In this document: positions 1 through 5,946 of the stretch, in pieces | How the letters are laid out: every line of letters begins with the position of its first letter | Position numbering within the stretch: the stretch's first letter is position 1 | Source: Acidobacteriota bacterium | GTDB taxonomy: Bacteria; Acidobacteriota; Thermoanaerobaculia; Multivoradales; JAHEKO01 | NCBI GenBank assembly: GCA_027296385.1 | Contig: JAPUJD010000084.1 | Span: 1-11,291, forward strand | Length of the DNA: 11,291 bases | Direction of reading: 5' to 3' | The notes under the pieces: generated by a model | What the model saw: only the letters and a program-made list of their open reading frames with translations | Told to the model about the DNA's origin: nothing | The model's database searches: none | Translations under genes and position numbers: made by a program

Positions 1-327
1 CTCCTCCGGGTCCATGATCGTGGCGTGGAGCTGAACCCGAACACCCTCTGCGGTCTCGGTGTAGCCGCTCATCGTGAACGAGACGCGCTCATTGCCGGCA
101 TCTTCTGGTGAGAAGGCACAATAGATGCCAGTGACAGTCCACGACTTGCTGCCGATGGTGAGCGTCGCGCTGCCGGACCCTGCACCGCCTGTGTCATCGG
201 GGGTCTCGCTGGTCTGGGAGACAGGCTGTTCGTCCGCGCTGGCGTTGGAGTCGCTGTCGCTGCAGGCGAACGAGACAACCAGCGCGACCGCGACGACTGC
301 GCCCAAGAGCAGTTTCGAGTTGGGCAT
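1..327 (-). CDS. Secreted lipoprotein, 3' end outside window (partial)
   Basis: The frame is open from an ATG at 327 to the left edge, giving 109 codons with no stop. A strong Shine-Dalgarno sequence, AGGAGG at 333-338, lies 5 bases upstream and fixes the start. The first 22 residues form a type II signal peptide: MPNSK, a hydrophobic run rich in V, A and L, then the lipobox VSFAC with the lipidated cysteine at residue 22. A Ser/Asp/Thr/Gly-rich linker (about 23-55) leads into a beta-rich domain beginning ATLTIGSKSWTVTGIYC. This pattern of a short strand, a TVTG turn and then a cysteine is loosely reminiscent of the mycobacterial LpqH (19-kDa antigen) fold. That resemblance is only suggestive, and function is unknown. 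Residue +2 is Ser rather than Asp, which under the E. coli rule favours the outer membrane. No convincing promoter is seen upstream. Confidence 0.85.
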   Translation of the reverse strand, partial: MPNSKLLLGAVVAVALVVSFACSDSDSNASADEQPVSQTSETPDDTGGAGSGSATLTIGSKSWTVTGIYCAFSPEDAGNERVSFTMSGYTETAEGVRVQLHATIMDPEE

Positions 328-655
328 GTGCTCCTCCTTTTCCAGACTTGCCAAGCCCGCCGGGGTCGAGCCAAAGCGAGATCTTCTTCGGATAGGGTGT
401 TGTCTTCCGCTGGCGACAGTGTAGCAGTCGGAGCTCTTGCTAGGATCGCCTTGCCGCGGTCCTGCGCCCCGGGGTCCTATCGGTTCGAGACGCTGGTCCG
501 GATGTTTCGCTACTACGAGCGCCACGGCATGGCCGGCAGCTCAGGCGTCCTGGAGTGGCTCTTGGATCGCCTGCCCACTCGCTTTTCCGAATTCCTGGAA
601 AAGCAGCCCGGCCGGACCGCTACCAGCTAGCCGAGCCGATGAGGAGTCGCAGAGG
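328..655. other. 328-base interval without a confident gene
   Basis: This stretch separates the left-edge lipoprotein gene from the cupin gene. Bases 328-338 hold the lipoprotein ribosome binding site. Bases 339-450 have no recognisable promoter; a TACACT on the minus strand in this part could be a -10 element but has no matching -35. Bases 451-630 hold a small plus-strand reading frame with coding-like codon use, listed separately. Bases 631-655 show no hairpin or T-run that would terminate the cupin transcript. I see no repeat, RNA gene or mobile-element end. Confidence 0.6.
451..630 (+). CDS. Possible small or remnant protein, unknown function
   Basis: The frame runs from TTG at 451, which has an AGGA five bases upstream, to TAG at 628-630, giving 59 residues. 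An ATG at 502 would give 43 residues but has no ribosome binding site, and the frame is open back to a GTG at 328. From about 478 the translation looks protein-like: YRFETLVRMFRYYERHG, then a short Gly/Ser segment, then an amphipathic stretch with EWLLDRL and FSEFLEKQPG. Codons end mostly in G or C (CTG, GTC, CGC, GAG, GGC), as in the real neighbours. The N-terminal part is not convincing, so this may be the tail of a decayed gene rather than an intact small gene. I do not recognise a family. Confidence 0.3.
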   Translation: MPRSCAPGSYRFETLVRMFRYYERHGMAGSSGVLEWLLDRLPTRFSEFLEKQPGRTATS

Positions 656-1018
656 CTACTTGCGGCTCCAGTCCGGCTTGCCGCCCTCGCGAGTCGAAGT
701 GACAGTGGGGCCGACCAAGAGCAAGTGAACCTCGTCATCGGCTCGGGGGCAGTGTTCGACGCCTCGCGGCACGATGAACATGTCGCCTTCCGACAGCTCG
801 ACGTTTCCCGTTCGGAGTTGGATCGTCAGACGTCCCTTGTAGACGAAAAAGACCTCGTCCTCGTCGTCGTGTTTGTGCCAGTTCGTCGAGCCGATTCCCT
901 TGGCGACCTTGAAGAGGTTCCCGTTCGCCTCCCCGATGACCTGCTGGGACCAAAACTCGTCGAGCGCTGAGGTCACGGCTCTGACATCCACCCTTTCCAT
1001 GCGTTCCATCGCCTCCAT
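656..1018 (-). CDS. Small single-domain cupin protein
   Basis: A 120-residue protein made almost entirely of one cupin beta-barrel. Motif 1 contains H48-K-H50, four residues, E55, then six residues and a glycine. Motif 2 is GDMFIVPRGVEH, ending in H89. The three histidines and E55 are the usual ligands for a divalent metal. Stand-alone cupins of this kind include sugar-binding, detoxifying and dioxygenase-like proteins, so the substrate cannot be named. There is no signal peptide, so it is probably cytosolic. The start is uncertain. The ATG at 1018 has AGGAG about 12 bases upstream; a GTG at 1045 would add nine residues, and in-frame ATGs occur at 1009 and 1000. The gene is divergent from the M14 peptidase gene across about 64 bases that must hold both promoters, though I cannot identify either. 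Confidence 0.85.
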   Translation of the reverse strand: MEAMERMERVDVRAVTSALDEFWSQQVIGEANGNLFKVAKGIGSTNWHKHDDEDEVFFVYKGRLTIQLRTGNVELSEGDMFIVPRGVEHCPRADDEVHLLLVGPTVTSTREGGKPDWSRK

Positions 1019-1082
1019 GATAGGGCTTCGCTCCTGCGGGCGCACTTCTGCCTGGCAATCGTGCTGCTAGTGTTCCGTCGCC

Positions 1083-2153
1083 ATGGTCAGCCAGGTGCCG
1101 GTGGACGAGCTCGTCGCAGGAGACGCCTCACAGCCCGTCGATGGCACTCTTCTGGGGCAATCACGGGAAGGGCGCGGGGTCCTCGGTTGGCGGTTGGGCC
1201 AGGGTTCGTGCCACGTGAGCCTCATAGCCGGCTGCCACGCCGACGAGCCGGTGGGGCCGGAAACTCTGCGCCGGCTGGTGGCCTTGCTCGCCTCGCTACA
1301 GGGCGACGAGCCACTGCTCACCGACTACACCTGGCTCTTGGTGCCCGACGCCAATCCCGATGGCGCGGAGCGCAACGCGGCCTGGGCGCGGCGCACCGTG
1401 ACCCTCGTCGACTCCGCCGGGAAGGCCGATCGCGGCTTCGATCTGGCGGCCTACGCGCTCGGCGTCGTGCGCGAGCTTCCCGGCGACGACGTCGAATTCG
1501 GTTTCCCCCGTTCGGCGCAAGACTCGGCCGCTCGACCCGAGAATCGCGCCATTGCCGCTTTCCTCGCCGCCGGCGCCCCATTCTCTCTCCACGGCACCCT
1601 GCACGGCATGGGCTTGGCGCCCGGCCCCTGGTTTCTGCTCGAGCCGGCCTGGATCGAGCGCACGGGGGAGCTGCGCGACGATCTGCGCCGACTCGTGGGC
1701 AGCCTGGGCTACGGCCTGCTCGATATCGACCGCCAGGGCGACAAGGGCTTCGTCCGTATCGACGAGGGCTTCTCCACCCGGCCCGACTCGCGCGCCATGG
1801 CCGCTCACTTCATGGCCCGCGACGAGCCCGAGACCGCCGAGCTCTTCCGGCCGAGCTCGATGGAATACGTCCGCGGCCTCGGTGGCGACCCCCTGACCTT
1901 CGTTTCCGAGATGCCGCTCTTCCTCATGCCTGAACCGGCAGAGACCACCGACCCTCGGGTCGCCTTCCGCGCCGGCACCGCGGCGCGGCTGGAGCTGCAT
2001 CACTGGCTGGACGAGCTCGCGCGTCGGGGGGAAGGGGAGAGCGTTCGTCGGGCGGCCGCGGAGCGGGGCATCCGGCCGATGCCGATCCGGGACCAGATGC
2101 GGCTGCAGGTGGGGCTGGTCAACGCGGGCTTGCGCGCGATTCAAGTGGGTTGA
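1083..2153 (+). CDS. M14-family zinc carboxypeptidase-like protein
   Basis: A 356-residue protein with the zinc carboxypeptidase pattern. The first zinc-ligand pair is H52 and E55 in AGCHADEP. The family's substrate-site neighbourhood follows as NPDG (91-94) and R97, then PENRA (152-156). The likely third zinc ligand is H170 in FSLHGTLHG (167-175). E276 in SEMPLF is the candidate general base, matching Glu270 of carboxypeptidase A. There is no signal peptide, so unlike most digestive M14 enzymes it is probably cytosolic. It may act on short peptides, amidated or acylated amino acids, or cell-wall fragments; the substrate is not evident. The ATG at 1083 is the first usable start but lacks a clear Shine-Dalgarno sequence, so a nearby GTG (1095 or 1101) remains possible. 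The TGA stop lies within the TTGACA of a putative promoter for the next gene. Confidence 0.85.
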   Translation: MVSQVPVDELVAGDASQPVDGTLLGQSREGRGVLGWRLGQGSCHVSLIAGCHADEPVGPETLRRLVALLASLQGDEPLLTDYTWLLVPDANPDGAERNAAWARRTVTLVDSAGKADRGFDLAAYALGVVRELPGDDVEFGFPRSAQDSAARPENRAIAAFLAAGAPFSLHGTLHGMGLAPGPWFLLEPAWIERTGELRDDLRRLVGSLGYGLLDIDRQGDKGFVRIDEGFSTRPDSRAMAAHFMARDEPETAELFRPSSMEYVRGLGGDPLTFVSEMPLFLMPEPAETTDPRVAFRAGTAARLELHHWLDELARRGEGESVRRAAAERGIRPMPIRDQMRLQVGLVNAGLRAIQVG

Positions 2154-2182
2154 CACCCACGACCCGGGCTGAGGGCTATACT
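2150..2182 (+). promoter_or_regulatory. Putative promoter of the FTCD/kinase pair (long spacer)
   Basis: A perfect -35 hexamer TTGACA (2150-2155) and a good -10 hexamer TATACT (2177-2182) precede the FTCD start. The spacer is 21 bases, longer than the usual 16-18. The hexamers are striking in such GC-rich DNA, but with this spacing the pair may be weak or may need an activator. The -35 box overlaps the stop codon of the upstream peptidase gene. Confidence 0.45.
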
Positions 2183-2219
2183 TCCCGGCCCGCCCTGCGG
2201 GAGACAGGAGAAGCGAAAG

Positions 2220-3893
2220 ATGCAGTTGATCGAGTGCGTTCCGAACTTCAGCGAGGGGAGAGACATGGCGGTGATCGACGCCATTACGGCCGAGATCTCG
2301 GCCACCCCGGGAGCGCTGCTGCTGGACGTCGATCCGGGCGCAACGACGAACCGCACCGTGGTGACCTTCGTCGGACCACCGGCGGCAGTCGAGGAAGCAG
2401 CCTTCCGGGCCATCCGCAAGGCCTCCGAGCTGATCGACATGGCGCAGCACTCGGGCAAGCATGCGCGCATGGGCGCGACCGACGTCTGTCCCTTCGTGCC
2501 GGTCCAAGGCGCCACCATGGAGGACTGCGTCGAGATCTCGAAGAGACTCGGGCGACGCGTCGGAGACGAGCTGGGCATCCCGGTCTACCTCTACGCGCAT
2601 TCCGCGAGCCGGCCCGAGCGGGAGCGCCTGCCGGACATTCGAGCGGGCGAGTACGAAGCCCTCGCAACGAAGCTGGCCGACCCGGAGTTTGCCCCTGACT
2701 TCGGACCCGCGGCGTTCAACGCCCGCGCCGGCGTCACCGCCGTGGGGGCGCGCGAGTTCCTCATCGCCTGGAACGTCAACTTGAACACCCGCAGCCGGGC
2801 GTTGGCCGGCAAGATCGCCATGGAGCTGCGCGAGACCGGCAAGCTGAAGCGTGACGCCGAGGGCAAGATCGTGCGCGACGCCGAGCGCCAGGCCGTGCGC
2901 GAGCCGGGTCGCTTCGAGGCGCTGCAAGGCGGCGGCTGGTACATCGAGGAGTACGGGCGGGCCCAGATATCCTTCAACCTCCTGAACCACGAGCTCACCT
3001 CCATGCACGCGGTGTTCGACGCTTGTTGCGAGGAGGCGGAGAAGCTCGGCCTGAGGGTCACCGGCAGCGAGCTGGTGGGGCTGGTGCCGCTCGACGCCAT
3101 GCTGGCGGCGGGCGATCACTACCTGGCCCGGCAGGGGGCGACGGCGGGGGTGCCCGAGAAGGAGCGCGTGCACTCCGCCGTGCTGTCGCTCGGCCTCGAC
3201 GACCTCCAGCCCTTCGATCCGAGAGAGAAAATCGTCGAGTACAAGTACCGCGGCGCGCCGACCGGGCTCAAGGCCATGAGCCTGATCGACTTCGTCGACG
3301 AGCTCTCCTCCGACTCGTTCGCACCCGGCGGCGGCAGCGTGGCGGCACTGTGCGGCGCCCTCTCGGCCGCTCTGTCGGCGATGGTGGCGGTCCTGACCTG
3401 GTCGAAGCAGGGCATGGAGGAGACGCGAAAGCTCATGCAGCGGACCGGCCGCGAGGCCCAGGCGCTCAAGGACTGGTATACCGCGGCCGTCGATGCCGAT
3501 ACCGCGGCCTTCATGAGCGTCATCACCGCCCGCCGGCTGCCCAAGAAGACCAAGGAGGAGAAGGCGGCGCGGCGGGTGGCGATCGAGATCGCCAATCAGG
3601 AGGCGACGCGCGTTCCGCTCGGCGTCCTGGAGCGCACCGTCGAGGCCCTGGAGATGGCGCACACGGTGGCCAAGCAGGGCAACCCGAGCGCCGTCTCTGA
3701 TGCCGGGGTGGCGGGAGCGTGCGCCCTGGCGGCGGCCGAGGGAGCGGCTCTCAACGTCGAGATCAACCTGCCTTCGCTGACCGACGAAGCGACGGCGAAA
3801 GAGATAGGAGAACGCCGGGCGGCGGCCCTCGCCGCAGCGCGCCGGCTCGCCGCCGCCGTCCAACAAACTGTCGCTGCGGAGCTGGCTGGGTAA
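2220..3893 (+). CDS. ftcD: Bifunctional glutamate formiminotransferase / formimidoyl-THF cyclodeaminase
   Basis: A 557-residue fused enzyme of histidine catabolism and one-carbon metabolism. It moves the formimino group of N-formimino-L-glutamate to tetrahydrofolate, then deaminates 5-formimino-THF to 5,10-methenyl-THF and ammonia. The transferase half (about 1-330) opens with CVPNFSEGR and carries DVDPGATTNRTV and H81 in GKHARMG, matching the catalytic His82 of mammalian FTCD; GEYEAL and PDFGP are also conserved. The cyclodeaminase half (353-557) starts MSLIDFVDEL, has the APGGGSV glycine turn at 368-374 and VDAD at 424-427 near the expected active site. Length matches mammalian FTCD (about 540), so neither half is truncated. 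The ATG has AGGAG (2206-2210) nine bases upstream. No hutH, hutU or hutI lies in the window. The gene is followed in the same frame by an ATP-cone kinase. Confidence 0.96.
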   Translation: MQLIECVPNFSEGRDMAVIDAITAEISATPGALLLDVDPGATTNRTVVTFVGPPAAVEEAAFRAIRKASELIDMAQHSGKHARMGATDVCPFVPVQGATMEDCVEISKRLGRRVGDELGIPVYLYAHSASRPERERLPDIRAGEYEALATKLADPEFAPDFGPAAFNARAGVTAVGAREFLIAWNVNLNTRSRALAGKIAMELRETGKLKRDAEGKIVRDAERQAVREPGRFEALQGGGWYIEEYGRAQISFNLLNHELTSMHAVFDACCEEAEKLGLRVTGSELVGLVPLDAMLAAGDHYLARQGATAGVPEKERVHSAVLSLGLDDLQPFDPREKIVEYKYRGAPTGLKAMSLIDFVDELSSDSFAPGGGSVAALCGALSAALSAMVAVLTWSKQGMEETRKLMQRTGREAQALKDWYTAAVDADTAAFMSVITARRLPKKTKEEKAARRVAIEIANQEATRVPLGVLERTVEALEMAHTVAKQGNPSAVSDAGVAGACALAAAEGAALNVEINLPSLTDEATAKEIGERRAAALAAARRLAAAVQQTVAAELAG

Positions 3894-3911
3894 CTGGCAC
3901 CTGGACTCTTT

Positions 3912-5252
3912 ATGACGGCCGAAGCGATTACCTCCATCGTCAAGCGCACCGGCGAGGTCGTGCTCTTCGATCGCGAGAAGATCCGGGTGGCGATCTACAA
4001 GTCGACGGCGGCGGTCGGCGATCACGACGTCGAGTTGGCTGATCGCGCGGCGGACGAGGTCATCGCCGCGCTGAGCCAGGCGTATTCGGCCGATCTGCCG
4101 GCAACGGTGGAGGACATCCAGGACATCGTCGAGCGGGTGCTGATCAAGAGCGGTAACGCCGACGTCGCCAAGGCCTTCATCCTCTATCGGCACGAGCGCG
4201 CCAAGATGCGCTCCGGGCGTCGGAGGTTCGCGGGCGGCAACATCCCCTACAAGGCGATGTGGCGAGCGCTCGACTGGGCGGTGGAGCACGACTGTCACAC
4301 CGTCGAGGCGCTCAACAGGACGATTCGAAAAGGGCACCTGGGCGCTCTGGTGGAAGCCACCGAAGTGCGCTACCAGGGCGCGATCGAACAGGCCGCGCAG
4401 GCCGTGCTCGAGCGCCGTGACGAGCTGCGTTTCATCATCGTTGCCGGGCCGAGCTCGTCGGGCAAGACGACCACCACCCATAAGCTGACCGAACAGTTGG
4501 CGGCGCAGGGCGTTAAGGCCGTGCCGCTGGGCCTCGACAACTACTTCTTCGACCTCGAGCTGCATCCCGGGGACGAGTTCGGGGATCGTGATTTCGAGAC
4601 GCCGGAAGCACTCGATCTCGTTCTCATCAACCGCCATCTGGCCGAGCTCGACGCCGGGCGAGCGATCGACACGCCGGTCTATGACTTCAAGACCGGAACC
4701 CGGGTTGATCGCACCGTGCGCTTCGAGGCGCCGCGGGGCAGCCTGATCGTGCTCGACACCCTACACGGCCTCTATGAAGGCCTGACGGAGAGCGTCCCCG
4801 ACGCCCACAAGTTCCGGCTCTACACCGAAACCATCACCCAGCTCAAGGACAACCACGGCCGCTACGCTCGCTGGACCGACGTCCGCATGCTGCGGCGCAT
4901 GGCCCGCGACTCGCTGTTTCGCGCCTTCGACCCGGAGCGCACAATCCTTCACTGGCATTACGTCCGGCGCGGCGAGCTCAAGCACATCATCGCCAACCAG
5001 GCGACCGCCGACTTCCACTTGGACAGCGCCTTGGCCTACGAGCTACCCTTTCTCAAGTACCACTGCTTCGATCATCTGCCGGTCTTTCTCGAGCGCTGGC
5101 GCGACGACGAAAAGCGCCTCGACGGCTACATCCGCGCGCGCCGGCTCCATGACCTGCTGGACTCGATCGAGAGTGTCGCTGGCGACGACCTCGTTCCCGC
5201 GACGTCGCTCCTGCGCGAGTTCATCGGCGGTAGCGCCTACGACGTGCACTGA
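3912..5252 (+). CDS. ATP-cone domain / uridine kinase-like P-loop kinase
   Basis: A 446-residue two-domain protein. Residues about 6-98 form an ATP-cone, the nucleotide-sensing domain of ribonucleotide reductases and NrdR: VKRTGEVVLFDREKIRVAIY, then a helix ending in ILYRHERAKMR. From about 174 a kinase of the uridine kinase/phosphoribulokinase class follows. It has Walker A GPSSSGKT (179-186), LDNYF with D209, GDRDFE (224-229), YDFKTG, and an Arg-rich lid, DVRMLRRMARD (323-333). Related bacterial proteins are annotated as uridine kinase or nucleoside kinase, but the acceptor is often untested. An archaeal 2-phosphoglycerate kinase-like role is a weaker alternative. The gene follows FTCD by 18 bases, in the same frame, with no good Shine-Dalgarno sequence (only GGA six bases upstream), suggesting translational coupling. 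Confidence 0.88.
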   Translation: MTAEAITSIVKRTGEVVLFDREKIRVAIYKSTAAVGDHDVELADRAADEVIAALSQAYSADLPATVEDIQDIVERVLIKSGNADVAKAFILYRHERAKMRSGRRRFAGGNIPYKAMWRALDWAVEHDCHTVEALNRTIRKGHLGALVEATEVRYQGAIEQAAQAVLERRDELRFIIVAGPSSSGKTTTTHKLTEQLAAQGVKAVPLGLDNYFFDLELHPGDEFGDRDFETPEALDLVLINRHLAELDAGRAIDTPVYDFKTGTRVDRTVRFEAPRGSLIVLDTLHGLYEGLTESVPDAHKFRLYTETITQLKDNHGRYARWTDVRMLRRMARDSLFRAFDPERTILHWHYVRRGELKHIIANQATADFHLDSALAYELPFLKYHCFDHLPVFLERWRDDEKRLDGYIRARRLHDLLDSIESVAGDDLVPATSLLREFIGGSAYDVH

Positions 5253-5297
5253 GCGGCAGCGTCAGCCGCCCGGCCCCACGCTCGTGACCACTGGCAG

Positions 5298-5319
5298 CGC
5301 CCGGGCTCTGTCCCGGGCG
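5298..5319. terminator. GC-rich hairpin in convergent gap, possible terminator
   Basis: An 8-bp perfect stem, CGCCCGGG (5298-5305) with CCCGGGCG (5312-5319), encloses a 6-base loop. It lies in the 82-base gap between the plus-strand kinase gene and the minus-strand lipoprotein gene, where a shared terminator is expected. No T-run follows on either strand, so it may be factor-dependent or act only to stabilise mRNA ends. Confidence 0.45.
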
Positions 5320-5334
5320 GCGGCCTCCGCTTAC

Positions 5335-5946
5335 CTACGGCGGATCGGCGGTGCCATGGATGACGCTTTCCATGTCGATGCGCTTCAGGGCGCTGAGCTC
5401 GGTCTCGAGCTCGGCGAGCTCGGCGGTGAGGCGCCGCGCCTTGCGGGTCAAGGCCGCCACCCGTCTCTCGAGGTCAGCTCGAGCTTCGTCTTGGGTCTCG
5501 GCCTCGCTGCGCAGGCGATCCTCCGCCTGAGCCACCGACTGCAGAACAGCGTCTAGGCGTGCCAGTCGCTCGTCGCGGCGAGCGAGCTCCCGACGCAGGT
5601 CGGCAGCGACCTCTTCGGCCTCGGCCGCCTTCAGCATGAGCCCGGCCTCGCGTCCATGGGCGGTGTGCGGGAAGAGATCGACCAGCAGTCGCAGGTAGTG
5701 CTCCGCCTGGGCCGGGTCGTGACGCGGCGAGTCGGGCTCGGCGTAGGCCATGGCCAGGTGCATGATTCTCGGCGCGTCGCGGTCCGAAAGCTCCGTTCGG
5801 CGCACCAAGTACTCTTCGTAAGCGTCGATGGCCGCCGCGTAGTCGCCGGCCGTGAAATGAAGGTCGGCCCGGCGCACGGCGCAGCCCGCGGCCAGGACGA
5901 CGGCGAGCAGGACGGCCTCCAAGACGGGAAAATCGGTTCCTCTCAT
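5335..5946 (-). CDS. TPR/coiled-coil lipoprotein of the two-component operon (QseG-like role)
   Basis: A 203-residue lipoprotein. The signal peptide runs MRGTDFPVLEAVLLAVV to the lipobox LAAGC, with the lipidated cysteine at residue 22; +2 is Ala, so outer-membrane sorting is expected. Residues about 28-95 look like tetratricopeptide helices (FTAGDYAAAIDAYEEYLVRR, and AEHYLRLLVDLFP with GREA). Residues about 107-190 form a long charged coiled coil (ELARRDERLARLDAVL, LTAELAELETELSALKRI). The ATG overlaps the stop of the histidine kinase gene as ATGA (5943-5946), so the two are translationally coupled. In enterobacteria a lipoprotein, QseG, is encoded with the matching kinase and regulator and interacts with the kinase. 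I infer an analogous accessory role from position and architecture, not from clear sequence identity. The same frame opens farther upstream to 6276, but that part is antisense-like shadow inside the kinase gene. Confidence 0.85.
   Translation of the reverse strand: MRGTDFPVLEAVLLAVVLAAGCAVRRADLHFTAGDYAAAIDAYEEYLVRRTELSDRDAPRIMHLAMAYAEPDSPRHDPAQAEHYLRLLVDLFPHTAHGREAGLMLKAAEAEEVAADLRRELARRDERLARLDAVLQSVAQAEDRLRSEAETQDEARADLERRVAALTRKARRLTAELAELETELSALKRIDMESVIHGTADPP

Noticed and set aside
1296..4637. A 1113-codon open frame on the minus strand, antisense to the M14, FTCD and kinase genes
   Set aside because: Its translation is rich in Arg, Gly, His, Leu and Asp without recognisable domains, and it opposes three well-conserved genes. 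Long antisense frames are expected where codons end mostly in G or C, so it is a shadow.
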